Shown: positions 55,323 through 64,000 of the stretch, in pieces
Layout: each line of letters starts with the position of its first letter
Position numbering within the stretch: the stretch's first letter is position 1
Assembly (NCBI RefSeq): GCF_030817315.1
Contig: NZ_JAUSZF010000001.1
Location: 1,720,501-1,784,500 of the forward strand
From: Sphingomonas faeni
GTDB lineage: Bacteria > Pseudomonadota > Alphaproteobacteria > Sphingomonadales > Sphingomonadaceae
Direction of reading: 5' to 3'
Length of the DNA: 64,000 nt
Notes under the pieces: generated by a model
Told to the model about the DNA's origin: nothing
Seen by the model: the letters and a program-made list of their open reading frames with translations, nothing else
Databases searched by the model: none
Made by a program: the position numbers and the translations under genes

Positions 55323-57065
55323 ATGAAGACCTCCCTTTTAGCGCTCGCCCTCCTCGTCCCCACCGCCACCGCAGAGGCGCGCCAACCCACCCCCGCCCCG
55401 GCCAAAGACCAAGGCATGGTCAGCGCCGCCGACCCCCGCGCAGCCGCCGCCGGCGTCGAGATCCTCCGCGCGGGCGGCAGCGCCACCGACGCCGCGATCG
55501 CCACGATGCTCGCGCTCAACGTCGTCGAGCCGCAAAGCTCCGGCATCGGCGGCGGCAGCTTCTGGGTCAGCCACGCGGCCGGCGGCACACTCAGCACGAT
55601 CGACGCGCGCGAAGAAGCCCCCGCCGCCGCCGACGCGCGCTGGTTCTACGCCCCCGACGGCCAACCGCTGAGCCATAGGGAAGCGGTTCCCGGCGGCCGC
55701 AGCGTCGGCATCCCCGGCGCGCTCCGCGGCATGGCGCTCGCACACCGCGCCTCGGGCAAGCTCCCCTGGGCGCAGCTCTTCGCACCCGCGATCCGGCTCG
55801 CGACCAACGGCTTCCAGGCCACCCCCCGCCTCGTCAACGGCATGAAGTCCTACGGCGACCACGTCACGCCCGAGACCCGCGCGCTCTTCTCCGCCCCCGA
55901 CGGCTCGCCAATCGCGATCGGCGCGACGATCAAGAACCCGCAGCAAGCCGCGTTCCTCCAGCGCATCGCCACCCAAGGCCCCGACAGCTTCTACGTCGGC
56001 CCCGAGGCGCAGAAAATCGTCACCGCGGTCAACACCGCCGCGCGCAATCCGTCGAAGATGACGCTCGGCGATCTCGCCAGCTACGACGCCAAGAACCGCC
56101 CGCCCGTCTGCGTCAAATACCGCGTCTACCGCGTCTGCGGCATGGGCCCGCCCTCGTCCGGCGGGGTCACCGTGCTGATGATCCTGAAGCAACTCGAACG
56201 CTTCGACATGGCAAAGCTCGGCAAGGACAACCCCCAGGCTTGGCACCTGTTCGCCGAATCCTCGCGCCTCGCCTATGCCGACCGCGACCTCTACGTCGGC
56301 GATCCCGATTTCGTCCGCGTCCCGGTGCAGGGCATGCTCGATACCAAGTATCTCGCGTCGCGCTCGGCACTCATCTCCCCCACCACGACGATGGCGACCG
56401 TCGCTCCGGGCACCCCCCCCGGCGCCCCCGCCCGCACCCGCGCCCCGGTCAGCGAAGTCGCCGGCACCACCGACATCGCCACGGCCGACGCTCGCGGTAA
56501 CGTCGTCCAGGTGACCACCACCGTCGAGGGCTATTTCGGCTCTGGCATCACGGTCGACGGCACCGTCCTCAACAATCAGCTCACCGACTTCGACATCGTC
56601 CCCGAGAAGGACGGCGCGCTCGTCGCCAACCGCGTCGAAGGCGGCAAACGTCCGCGCAGCTCGATGGCGCCGACGATCGTCTACGGCCCCGACGGCAAGG
56701 TTCGCCTCGCGGTCGGCGCGGCAGGCGGCTCGACGATCATCGCGCAGGTGGCCAAGGCGATCATCGGCGTGGTCGACTGGAAACTGTCCGCACAGGACTC
56801 GATCGCGCTCGGGCTGCTCTACGCCCCCGGCCACGTCGCCGCGGCGGAAAAGGGTACCGCCCGCGAGGCGATGGTCCCCGCGTTGCAGGCGCTCGGCGAA
56901 ACGGTCCAGGTTGCCTCACTCGGCCTGAAAGCAAACGCGATTGAGCGCGTCGCCGGCAAATGGGTCGGCGCGGCAGACCCCCGCAGCGAAGGCGTCGCGA
57001 TGAGCCAGGACGGCACCGTCACCCGGATCCAGCGCGTCGGCGCCCTCCAGCGCGCGCCCGAATGA
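55323..57065 (+). CDS. ggt: Gamma-glutamyltransferase
   Basis: Periplasmic N-terminal-nucleophile enzyme that cleaves glutathione and transfers gamma-glutamyl groups (580 aa). ATG 55323 starts a signal peptide (MKTSLLALALLVPTATAEAR). Motifs: SAADPRAAAAGVEILRAGGS with ATDAAIATMLALNVVEPQSS, GGGSFWV, the autoprocessing/nucleophile site EVAGTTDIATADARGNVVQV (Thr just before TD), and GKRPRSSMAPTIVYGPDGK with GAAGGSTIIAQVA. Most family members have a TTH motif where this one has TTD; the change is worth noting. No other sulfur genes adjoin. Confidence 0.9.
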   Translation: MKTSLLALALLVPTATAEARQPTPAPAKDQGMVSAADPRAAAAGVEILRAGGSATDAAIATMLALNVVEPQSSGIGGGSFWVSHAAGGTLSTIDAREEAPAAADARWFYAPDGQPLSHREAVPGGRSVGIPGALRGMALAHRASGKLPWAQLFAPAIRLATNGFQATPRLVNGMKSYGDHVTPETRALFSAPDGSPIAIGATIKNPQQAAFLQRIATQGPDSFYVGPEAQKIVTAVNTAARNPSKMTLGDLASYDAKNRPPVCVKYRVYRVCGMGPPSSGGVTVLMILKQLERFDMAKLGKDNPQAWHLFAESSRLAYADRDLYVGDPDFVRVPVQGMLDTKYLASRSALISPTTTMATVAPGTPPGAPARTRAPVSEVAGTTDIATADARGNVVQVTTTVEGYFGSGITVDGTVLNNQLTDFDIVPEKDGALVANRVEGGKRPRSSMAPTIVYGPDGKVRLAVGAAGGSTIIAQVAKAIIGVVDWKLSAQDSIALGLLYAPGHVAAAEKGTAREAMVPALQALGETVQVASLGLKANAIERVAGKWVGAADPRSEGVAMSQDGTVTRIQRVGALQRAPE

Positions 57066-57081
57066 CACCTACCTAACCCTT

Positions 57082-57164
57082 CGTCATCCTGGGCTCGACC
57101 CAGGATCCAGAGCCAGGAGCGATACCGTATATGGCTCTGGATCCCAGCTTTCGCTGGGATGACG
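57082..57164. repeat. Intergenic palindromic repeat pair, family C (copy 3)
   Basis: CGTCATCCTGGGCTCGACCC with AGGATCCAGAGCC, and in inverse GGCTCTGGATCCC with AGCTTTCGCTGGGATGACG. Located between ggt and the acyl-CoA ligase. Confidence 0.85.
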
Positions 57165-57243
57165 AGTGTTGCTATACTGCCTTTGCACTGAAGCAAGCCG
57201 ACCCATCAAAACATCGAGCTGCAAGAGCACGTCAGGAGAGACA

Positions 57244-59031
57244 ATGGCCCGCCAGCTCGAACGATTCCCGAACCTCGTCACGATGTTCTTCACGCGCGCC
57301 GCGGAGAGAGGTGATGCGCCGTTCCTCTGGACCAAGACGAGCGGCACGTGGGTCGCCACGAGTTGGGCCGAAGCCGCGCGACAAGTCGCCAGCCTCGCCA
57401 CCGCCCTCACCGCGATCGGCCTGAAACGCGGCGACCGCGTCATGCTGGTCAGCGAGAACCGCCCCGAATGGTGCCTCAGCGACCTCGCGATCATGGCGGC
57501 GGGGTGCATCACGGTGCCGACCTACGTCACCAACACCGAGCGCGATCACCTCCACATCATCGAGAATGCGGGCGCCTGCGCAATCATCGTCTCGACCGCG
57601 AAGCTCGCCAAGACGGTACTCCCCGCGGTGATCCGGTCGAACCAGGCGCAGACCGTCATCGGGCTCGAGGACATGAAGGTCCCTGCCTCCATCGACTTCC
57701 ACAACTGGCACGCCCTGATCGCCGCGCACCAGACCGCGCCCGAAACCGCCGCCGCCCGCGCCGACTTCGCCCGCGAAGACCTCGCCTGCATCATCTACAC
57801 CTCGGGCACCGGCGGCGCGCCGCGGGGCGTCATGCAGCACCACGGCGCGATCCTCCACAATTGCGCCGGCTGCGCGAGCGTGATCTCGGAGGATTTCGGC
57901 TGGGACGACGAGGTCTTCCTCTCGTTCCTGCCCTTGAGCCACGCCTACGAACACACCGGCGGCCAGCATTTCCCGATCTCGCTCGGCGGCCAGATCTATT
58001 ACGCGGAAGGCCTCGAAAAGCTCGCCGCCAACATCGAGGAGACGCGCCCGACGATCATGTTCGTCGTCCCCCGCCTGTTCGAAGTCCTCCGCACGCGCAT
58101 TTCGAAGACGATCGAGAAACAGGGCGGCGCCTCGGCGTACCTGCTGCGCCAAGCGCTCGACATCGGCGGCAAGCGCTACGCCGGTCGCCTCCGCCTGATC
58201 GACCGCCCGATGCAGGCCGCCGTCGCCACGCTCTTCAAACCCAAGATCTCGAAGAAGTTCGGCGGCCGGCTGAAGGCGATGATCTCCGGCGGCGCCCCCC
58301 TCAACCCCGAAGTCGGCCTGTTCTTCGAGTCGCTCGGGCTGACGTTCCTGCAGGGCTATGGCCAGACCGAAGCGGCCCCCGTCATCTCCTGCAACCGCCC
58401 CCAGGCCGGCGTCCGCATGGACTCGGTCGGCCCGGCGCTCAAGGACACCGAAGTCCGGATCGCCGAGGACGGCGAGATCCTGGTCCGCGGCGAACTCGTC
58501 ATGCACGGCTATTGGCGCAACGACGCCGAGACCGCGAAGGTCCTCAAGGACGGCTGGCTCCACACCGGCGACATCGGCGAGATCGACGACCGCGGCCGTA
58601 TCCGCATCACCGACCGCAAGAAGGACCTGATCATCAACGACAAGGGCGAGAACGTCGCCCCGCAAAAGGTCGAGGGCATGCTGACGCTCCAGCCCGAGAT
58701 CGCGCAGGCGATGATCGCCGGCGACAAGCGCCCATACATGGTCGCGCTGGTCGTCCCCGATCCGGAGTGGACACAGGAATGGTGCGCGGGCAACGGCGAT
58801 GCCTGCAGCTTCGCCCGGCTGGCCGAAAACAGCGAGTTCCGCACCGCGATCGGCCACGCGATCGAGCGGGTGAACAAGGATCTCACGGTGACGGAGCGCA
58901 TCCGAAGGTTCGTGCTAGCGGACGGTCCGTTCACGATCGAGAACGAGCAACTGACCCCGAGTTTGAAGATCCGCCGCCATGTGTTGAGGCAGGTTTACGG
59001 CGAAAGGTTGGACGGCTTGTATAAGCCCTAA
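57244..59031 (+). CDS. Long-chain fatty-acid-CoA ligase
   Basis: AMP-forming acyl-CoA synthetase (595 aa) activating long-chain fatty acids. ATG 57244 follows AGGAG and starts MARQLERFPNLVTMFFTRAA. The P-loop-like AMP motif is ACIIYTSGTGGAPRGVMQHH, followed by the core GYGQTEAAPVISCNRPQAGV, LHTGDIGEIDDRGRIRITDR and the C-terminal Lys region KDLIINDKGENVAPQKVEGM. This matches the bacterial long-chain ligase (FadD15-like) branch that lacks a membrane anchor. No beta-oxidation genes adjoin. Confidence 0.93.
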   Translation: MARQLERFPNLVTMFFTRAAERGDAPFLWTKTSGTWVATSWAEAARQVASLATALTAIGLKRGDRVMLVSENRPEWCLSDLAIMAAGCITVPTYVTNTERDHLHIIENAGACAIIVSTAKLAKTVLPAVIRSNQAQTVIGLEDMKVPASIDFHNWHALIAAHQTAPETAAARADFAREDLACIIYTSGTGGAPRGVMQHHGAILHNCAGCASVISEDFGWDDEVFLSFLPLSHAYEHTGGQHFPISLGGQIYYAEGLEKLAANIEETRPTIMFVVPRLFEVLRTRISKTIEKQGGASAYLLRQALDIGGKRYAGRLRLIDRPMQAAVATLFKPKISKKFGGRLKAMISGGAPLNPEVGLFFESLGLTFLQGYGQTEAAPVISCNRPQAGVRMDSVGPALKDTEVRIAEDGEILVRGELVMHGYWRNDAETAKVLKDGWLHTGDIGEIDDRGRIRITDRKKDLIINDKGENVAPQKVEGMLTLQPEIAQAMIAGDKRPYMVALVVPDPEWTQEWCAGNGDACSFARLAENSEFRTAIGHAIERVNKDLTVTERIRRFVLADGPFTIENEQLTPSLKIRRHVLRQVYGERLDGLYKP

Positions 59032-59038
59032 AACCTAA

Positions 59039-59188
59039 CCCCCTCTCCCTTTAGGGGAGAGGGAGGGGCCCGCACGCTCTTGCGGGTGGGAGGGTGAGGG
59101 GCGTGAGGCTCGGACGGTCATCCCAAAACCCCTCACCCTTCCGTCGCCAACCGGCTCCTCCCTCCCTCTCCCCATCGGGGAGAGGGAA
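59039..59188. repeat. Intergenic palindromic repeat pair, family F (copy 1)
   Basis: CCCCTCTCCCTTTAGGGGAG and, about 100 bp on, CCCTCTCCCCATCGGGGAGA, with inner arms GGGTGGGAGGGTGAGGG and CCCCTCACCCTTCCG. A second copy follows at 59248. Together they fill the 364-bp gap between converging genes; the 50 bp between copies shows nothing else. Confidence 0.85.
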
Positions 59189-59247
59189 TGGTGCAGGTCA
59201 CGCCCTCGGCTCAATTTTCAACAACCGCACGACGAACCGAGCAACAA

Positions 59248-59389
59248 GCCCCTCTCCCTTCAGGGGAGAGGGAGGGGCCCGCACGGCGAAGCCGGGTGGG
59301 AGGGTGAGGGCACGCCCACCAAAGCACGTGCCCTCACCCTCCCGTCGCCAAGCGGCTCCTCCTTCCCTCTCCCCTGCAGGGAGAGGGGG
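59248..59389. repeat. Intergenic palindromic repeat pair, family F (copy 2)
   Basis: Same arrangement as 59039-59188, with stems CCCCTCTCCCTTCAGGGGAG and CCCTCTCCCCTGCAGGGAGA. It ends 6 bp before the M16 peptidase stop codon. Confidence 0.85.
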
Positions 59390-59395
59390 CAAACC

Positions 59396-62302
59396 TCACT
59401 TCTTCGCCGCAGCCGGCACCACGGCCATCGTCCAGTCCTTCTCCGGCCGCAGATACTTCGCCGCCGTCGCCTGCAACTCGACCGGCGTGGTAGCCACCAA
59501 GTCCGAAGCAATCCGCTGCGTCGCCGCGATCCGCCGCGGATCGAACGTCGCCCCGCCAAGCTGCTGCAACCAGAACTGGTTCCCGGTCGAAGCGCGCAGG
59601 ATATACTGCCCCATCGGCTTCTTGATCCGGTCCAGCTCGTCCGGCGCGATCGGCGTCGACACCAGTTCCGCCGCAATCTGCCGCGCGATCTGGAAGAAGA
59701 ACGACACTTTGTCCGGCGCCACCTGTCCGATCGCGACCATCCGCCCGCCAGTATTCATCCCGACCGGCCACTGGCTCGACACGTTGGGGCTGTAGCTCGC
59801 GCCTGCCGCCTGCCGCAGCCGCTCGAACAGCCGATCGCTGAACACCTGCGCCAGCACATCCAGACGCCGCGCCTCGACGATATTGTCGATCCCGCCACCC
59901 GTCGGCCAGGCGATCACCGCCGCCGCCTGGTTCTCAGGCCCGGTATGCGCGCGCATCACCGGCGTCGCGTTGTGCGCGGGGAAGCCGACCGGCGCCCCGA
60001 CCGTCGACACCGCCGTGCGCGGCTTCATCGCTCCGAACGACTTCGCCACGGCGGCGATCGCCTCCTCGGTCTTCACGTCGCCGAAGATCGAGACCTCGAT
60101 CGGTCCGGTCTTCAGGATCGGCTCCCAGAACGCGCGGAAGTCCTTAGCATTCAGCGCCTCGACGGTCGGCTTCGACGGCGTCCCCCAGCGCGGATCGCCC
60201 GCACGGAGCAAACCTTCAAGATCGCGCGACAGCACGCCGTCGGGCGACGAATCATATCCGGCAAACCCGGCCAGCGCCGCCACTCGGGCACGCGCTACCG
60301 GCGCCGGATCCCAGGCCGGGAACGCCAGCTTCGACGCCATCAGCCGCAACTGATCCGAATAATCCGCCGGCGAGGTGATCGCGCCCAGCGTGAACGCATC
60401 GTCGTCGATCCCGAAGTCGAGCCCGATCCGCCGGCCTGCGGTAAGCTGGTCGAGATCACCCTGGTCGAGCTTGCCGATACCGCCAGCGACCAACGCGAGA
60501 TCGCCAGCCCAGGCCGGCGTCGGCCGGTTCGACGGGATCGCAGTATAGCCGCCACCGAACCGCACGCGCACGTAGACGCGCCCGGTCTCACCCGCGTTCG
60601 GGAACAGCAGCACGCGCGTCCCGTTCGCGAAGTTCACCTGCTCCATGTCGAACGCGGTGATCTTTTCGCGGCTCGCGACCGTCCCCGGCTTGCCGAGCGA
60701 CGGCAGCTTCGAAAAATCGACCGACGCCTGCGCGCGACGCTTGCCCGCTAGCCCCGAGACGTCCGCCTTCAAGGCGGTCGCCAGCTTGTTCGCCGCGCCG
60801 GCATCGGGCGTCTGCGTATTCACGAGTGCCCGCGTGGCCGTTCCCTCGAAGATCGCCTTGCTCGACGCGAGCAGCGTGGCGGGCGTGAACATGCCCTTCG
60901 CCTTGGCGTCCTGTAAAATCTTGTACGACGTCTCGGGCCCCGCCACCGTCTCGCGAATATCGAGCGCGCCGACCATGTCGTCCGCCTGCTTCGATCCCGC
61001 CTCGACCCGCGCGGTTTCGACGCTGGTCCGCATGATCGTATCGAAATCGGCATATTCCCGGTCGACTTCGGCCTGGCTTGGCGCGTTGGTCTGCGCATCG
61101 GCGATCACCGCGCGCACGTCCTTCAACGCCGCTTCCCAGTCGGTGCCGATCGGCACGATGTTGACGCTGGTCAGGTTCGCCGAGCGCGACACGTCGTCGA
61201 TCGACACGCCGGCCTGGAGGAAACTACCGCCTGCCCGCGCGCGCGTCTCCAGACGCCGACTGATAAGCCGCGTCGCGAGCACGTCGACAAGCCGCTTCTG
61301 GTTCATGATCGCGGTGTCGTCCTTATACTCCCAAGGCCGCACCACGCCGAGCGTCACCACCGCAGGGATTGCCGGCTCGGCGATCGTCGCGGAGACTGGT
61401 GCCTTCGGATCGGGCTTGCCGAAATCGGGCGCGGGCGTGACCGGGCCGACCTTCTTCCAGTCGGCGAAGTTCTTGACGATCAGCCGGCCGAACAGCGCCG
61501 GATCCATGTCGCCCGAGATGATGACGACAGTATTCTCCGGCCGATACCAGCGATCGTGGAACGCCTTCACCGTGGCGCCGGTCGCGGCCTCCAGCGTCTT
61601 GATGTTGCCGATCGGCGAGCGATCCGCGAGCGGCTGTCCGGCGAAGAACGTCGCGCGGATCGCATCGCCGAACCGCACCTGCGGCCCCGGCTGCTCGCGC
61701 TGTTCGGCGAGCACGATCGGGCGCTCGGCGGCGACCGACGCGTCGGTGATCGTCGGCTTTTCCATCATCCCGGCCATGATCTTCAGGCTCTCGTCGAGCC
61801 CGGCTTCGGTCGCCGAGGGAAGATCGAGCTTGAACGTGGTCGAGGTCGGCGTGGTCTGCGCGTTGGTATCCGACCCGAAGGTCGCCCCGAACCGCTGCCA
61901 CACGCGCTTCGCCTCGCCGTCCGGCACGTATTCGGACCCGCGGAACGAGAGATGCTCGATAAAATGCGCAAAGCCGCGCTCGCTGTCGGTCTCGTTCAGC
62001 GAGCCCGCGTCGATCCGCACCCGCACCGACACCTGGCCGGGCGGAACGCCGTTCTTGCGCACCGCGAACCGCATGCCGTTGGGCAGCGTCCCGAACTTCC
62101 ACTCCGGATCGCGGGTGAGATCGCTGCCCTTGTAGAGCCACGCGGTCGTGTCGATCCCCGGCAGTTCGGGAAGCGTCGGCGCTTCTTTAGCAGGCGTGGA
62201 AGCGGCCTGCTGCGTCGCCATCTGGCCGCTCGCCGGGATAGCGAGGCCAAGGATGACCGGGAGCAGGACGGGAGCGCGATACAGGCGCGATAAGAATACC
62301 AT
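59396..62302 (-). CDS. M16 family zinc metallopeptidase (pitrilysin-like, duplicated)
   Basis: Large secreted or periplasmic M16 peptidase of 968 aa, with two halves typical of the family. The chosen ATG (62302) gives a signal peptide: MVFLSRLYRAPVLLPVILGL with AIPASGQ. The inverted zinc motif HFIEH is at residues 113-117, with the distal Glu in a region about 75 residues later. The C-terminal half (about residues 530-960) is homologous but lacks the HxxEH motif, as in pitrilysins, and includes ASYSPNVSSQWPVGMNTGGR. An upstream extension to 62488 lacks coding character and overlaps the divergent gene. Confidence 0.92.
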   Translation of the reverse strand: MVFLSRLYRAPVLLPVILGLAIPASGQMATQQAASTPAKEAPTLPELPGIDTTAWLYKGSDLTRDPEWKFGTLPNGMRFAVRKNGVPPGQVSVRVRIDAGSLNETDSERGFAHFIEHLSFRGSEYVPDGEAKRVWQRFGATFGSDTNAQTTPTSTTFKLDLPSATEAGLDESLKIMAGMMEKPTITDASVAAERPIVLAEQREQPGPQVRFGDAIRATFFAGQPLADRSPIGNIKTLEAATGATVKAFHDRWYRPENTVVIISGDMDPALFGRLIVKNFADWKKVGPVTPAPDFGKPDPKAPVSATIAEPAIPAVVTLGVVRPWEYKDDTAIMNQKRLVDVLATRLISRRLETRARAGGSFLQAGVSIDDVSRSANLTSVNIVPIGTDWEAALKDVRAVIADAQTNAPSQAEVDREYADFDTIMRTSVETARVEAGSKQADDMVGALDIRETVAGPETSYKILQDAKAKGMFTPATLLASSKAIFEGTATRALVNTQTPDAGAANKLATALKADVSGLAGKRRAQASVDFSKLPSLGKPGTVASREKITAFDMEQVNFANGTRVLLFPNAGETGRVYVRVRFGGGYTAIPSNRPTPAWAGDLALVAGGIGKLDQGDLDQLTAGRRIGLDFGIDDDAFTLGAITSPADYSDQLRLMASKLAFPAWDPAPVARARVAALAGFAGYDSSPDGVLSRDLEGLLRAGDPRWGTPSKPTVEALNAKDFRAFWEPILKTGPIEVSIFGDVKTEEAIAAVAKSFGAMKPRTAVSTVGAPVGFPAHNATPVMRAHTGPENQAAAVIAWPTGGGIDNIVEARRLDVLAQVFSDRLFERLRQAAGASYSPNVSSQWPVGMNTGGRMVAIGQVAPDKVSFFFQIARQIAAELVSTPIAPDELDRIKKPMGQYILRASTGNQFWLQQLGGATFDPRRIAATQRIASDLVATTPVELQATAAKYLRPEKDWTMAVVPAAAKK

Positions 62303-62449
62303 AGCGCATCTGTAGCGTCCCCGCGCGCGCATCGCCAGCGCCGCACCATGGAAGGTGGTCACGCCTGCCATCATTTCGTCCAACACCGGCGGTATATCGT
62401 GTCCAAACAAGGGGATCGGTGTCTTAGTGCGCCGGGATACAGGGTAGAG

Positions 62450-63337
62450 ATGACGGTCGAAGCCGAACTGGGGCACGAACTGGGCCACGAACTGGGGCAG
62501 CCTTCATTGTGGCGGGAATCGGGCGGGCCGGCAGTACGCCGCAGCGCCCACGTGCCCGACCTGAACGTGATCTCGGGCGCACCCAAACCCGGCGCTCCCA
62601 TGGTCGCCGAAGCCAACCGCCCGCTGATCATCCGCGTCGGCAAGCACCTCCGCGGCGTGTTCGACCGCATGATCGCCTCGTCCTCGCTGGTCGCCAACGA
62701 TCCCGTCCTCGACGTCCGCGATTTCGCCTGGACCGCTGGGCTGCGCGAGAATTGGGCAGCGATCCGCGACGAAGCGGTCCATGTCGCGCTGCAAGGCGAG
62801 GCGTCCCCCAGCCTCGCGACGATCTCGCCCGATCACCGCTCGATCGCCGAGATCGACAAATGGCGGTCCTTCTTCCTCTACGGCTATGGCTATCCGATTG
62901 AGGAAAGCCTCGCCCGCTGCCCTCATACGGCGGCGGCAGTCGCGCGCATCCCTGGTCTCAACAGCGCGTTCTTCTCGATCCTCGCGCCCGGCACGCACAT
63001 TCCCGAGCACCGCGGCGTGACCAAGGGGCTCATCACCTGCCACCTCGGCCTGATCGTGCCGCGCGACGGCGACGTCCGCATGCGTGTCCACGACCGCGTC
63101 GTGCGCTGGGCGGAAGGCGAAACCTTGGTGTTCGACGACACCTACAACCACGAGGTCTGGAACGACACGAACGGCACGCGCGTCGTCCTGCTGATCCAGT
63201 TCGAGCGCCCCCTGCGCAACCCCGGCAAGTGGATCGCCGACCTGTTCCTCGGCATCGTCCGCCGCTCCGCCTTCGTCCAGGACGCAGTGCGAAACATCGG
63301 CAGCTGGAACGCCGCGGTGAAGGCGATGGACGTCTGA
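62450..63337 (+). CDS. Aspartyl/asparaginyl beta-hydroxylase-type dioxygenase (LpxO-like)
   Basis: Fe(II)/2-oxoglutarate-dependent hydroxylase of the AspH/LpxO type (295 aa), which in related bacteria hydroxylates lipid A acyl chains. ATG 62450 follows AGGGTAG. Metal-ligand motifs are HIPEHRGVTKGLITCHLGLI and TLVFDDTYNHEVWNDTNGTR, with the C-terminal RVVLLIQFERPLRNPGKW including the 2-OG Arg. The first 20 residues contain a tandem GHELGHELGQ from a short DNA repeat. Single-domain form without the long N-terminal helix region, so partner specificity is uncertain. Confidence 0.85.
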   Translation: MTVEAELGHELGHELGQPSLWRESGGPAVRRSAHVPDLNVISGAPKPGAPMVAEANRPLIIRVGKHLRGVFDRMIASSSLVANDPVLDVRDFAWTAGLRENWAAIRDEAVHVALQGEASPSLATISPDHRSIAEIDKWRSFFLYGYGYPIEESLARCPHTAAAVARIPGLNSAFFSILAPGTHIPEHRGVTKGLITCHLGLIVPRDGDVRMRVHDRVVRWAEGETLVFDDTYNHEVWNDTNGTRVVLLIQFERPLRNPGKWIADLFLGIVRRSAFVQDAVRNIGSWNAAVKAMDV

Positions 63338-63346
63338 CCCTTCTTG

Positions 63347-63454
63347 CTCCCCTCCCTGGCAGGGAGGGGCTGGGGGTGGGTCGGCCGCTTGGCGAGCGGG
63401 ACGACCGTCACGAACCCACCCACCCCCACCCCCTCCCTTCACAAGGGAGGGGAG
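63347..63454. repeat. Intergenic palindromic repeat pair, family A (copy 7)
   Basis: CTCCCCTCCCTGGCAGGGAG with GGGGCTGGGGGTGGGT and the inverse unit CCCACCCCC then CCCTCCCTTCACAAGGGAGG. The right stem carries a small insertion. Between the hydroxylase and NifU-like genes. Confidence 0.85.
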
Positions 63455-63545
63455 CAGTAGAGGCGAGGTAGCCCCACACCCCCCGAAAGAAACCGTTTCC
63501 CGTTCCCCGCTTGATCCCTCGCCCCCGCCGGGCCACATGCGGTGC

Positions 63546-64000
63546 ATGCTGATCGAAACGGAATCCACCCCGAACCCCTCGACGTTGAAGTTCCTGCCGG
63601 GACGCGCCGTCATGGACGCCGGCACGCGCGACTTCGCCACCCCCGAGGAGGCCGAGACCAGTCCGCTGGCTGAGGCGATCTTCAATCTCGGCGACGTGAC
63701 CGGCGTGTTCTTCGGCCGCGATTTCGTATCGGTGACCGCCGCGCCGGGCGTCGCCTGGTCGGACCTCAAGCCCGACGTGCTCGCGATCCTGCTCGATCAC
63801 TTCTCCGCCGCGATGCCGCTGTTCAAGCCCGCCCGCGCCGGTTTCTCGGTCCCGTCGGACGAGCCCGCGCTGTCGGACGATCCCGCTGATGCCGACATCG
63901 TCGCGCAGATCCGCGAACTCATCGACACGCGCGTCCGCCCGGCGGTGGCGAACGACGGCGGCGACATCGTCTATCGCGGCTTCGACAAGGGCAAGGTGTT
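63546..64000 (+). CDS. NifU-family Fe-S scaffold protein (3' end outside window)
   Basis: Start of an Fe-S cluster scaffold/carrier of the Nfu type. From ATG 63546: MLIETESTPNPSTLKFLPGR followed by AVMDAGTRDFATPEEAETSP and SAIF-like NLGDVTGVFFGRDFVSV, the Nfu N-terminal domain. After a linker, the NifU C-terminal domain begins (IRELIDTRVRPAVANDGGDI) and is cut at the window end before its CxxC motif. ATG 63537 is an alternative start. It complements the SUF operon and aconitase in this region. Confidence 0.9.
   Translation, partial: MLIETESTPNPSTLKFLPGRAVMDAGTRDFATPEEAETSPLAEAIFNLGDVTGVFFGRDFVSVTAAPGVAWSDLKPDVLAILLDHFSAAMPLFKPARAGFSVPSDEPALSDDPADADIVAQIRELIDTRVRPAVANDGGDIVYRGFDKGKV

Overview
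The window is high-GC chromosomal DNA from an alphaproteobacterium, most likely a sphingomonad (Sphingomonas or a close relative). The evidence is gene content and style: a long TonB-dependent receptor, a phasin, a DUF2794 protein, an alphaproteobacterial OxyR, a complete SUF operon led by an Rrf2 regulator, NodT-type outer-membrane efflux lipoproteins, and many intergenic palindromic repeats. I saw no rRNA, tRNA, transposase, phage gene or CRISPR array. This looks like ordinary chromosome rather than an island. The species call is inference.

Layout. 1-2.8 kb: an OmpR-type response regulator (cut by the window edge), its histidine kinase and an EF-hand lipoprotein. 3-9.7 kb: a possible small Cys-containing protein, a GH130 glycoside phosphorylase, a divergent nicotinamidase/nicotinate phosphoribosyltransferase pair for NAD salvage, and a TonB-dependent receptor. 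10-13 kb: a sulfur/redox group (DUF2794-cysE facing a TauE/SafE exporter and oxyR). 13.2-16 kb: two fasciclin (FAS1) proteins, then pgsA-moaD-moaE. 16-22 kb: an LplT-like MFS protein, a NUDIX domain fused in frame to a DUF47/PhoU-like protein, a Pit phosphate transporter, a phasin and ugd. 22-30 kb: a TetR regulator with matching palindromic operators and the RND efflux operon it probably controls. 30-36.5 kb: two hypothetical genes, a lactonase-family protein, and a MarR-controlled EmrAB-type pump with its own outer-membrane channel. 36.9-40.4 kb: a trypsin-like (S1) autotransporter. 40.6-47 kb: two small or hypothetical genes, acnA, a candidate small RNA, mtnP and an amino-acid permease. 47-54 kb: the SUF operon (regulator-sufB-unknown secreted protein-sufC-sufD-sufS-sufT-sufA). 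54-64 kb: pyrD, ggt, a long-chain acyl-CoA ligase, an M16 peptidase, an LpxO-like hydroxylase and the start of a NifU-like protein.

Functional threads. Two complete tripartite efflux systems, each with its own local repressor and operator, lie within 14 kb. Iron-sulfur metabolism is represented by SUF, aconitase and NifU. Phosphate uptake is coupled to a NUDIX-DUF47 fusion. Envelope work includes the TonB receptor, autotransporter, LpxO-like enzyme, M16 peptidase, FAS1 proteins, PgsA and the LplT-like protein.

The most unusual observations are the NUDIX-DUF47 in-frame fusion beside Pit, an unrecognised signal-peptide protein translationally embedded between sufB and sufC, the operator architecture around the TetR/RND locus (near-leaderless tetR transcript, long structured leader for the pump operon), a candidate small RNA with a pyrimidine-rich loop, several very short genes, and at least six families of paired intergenic palindromes, one of which is seen here only inside the SUF operon.
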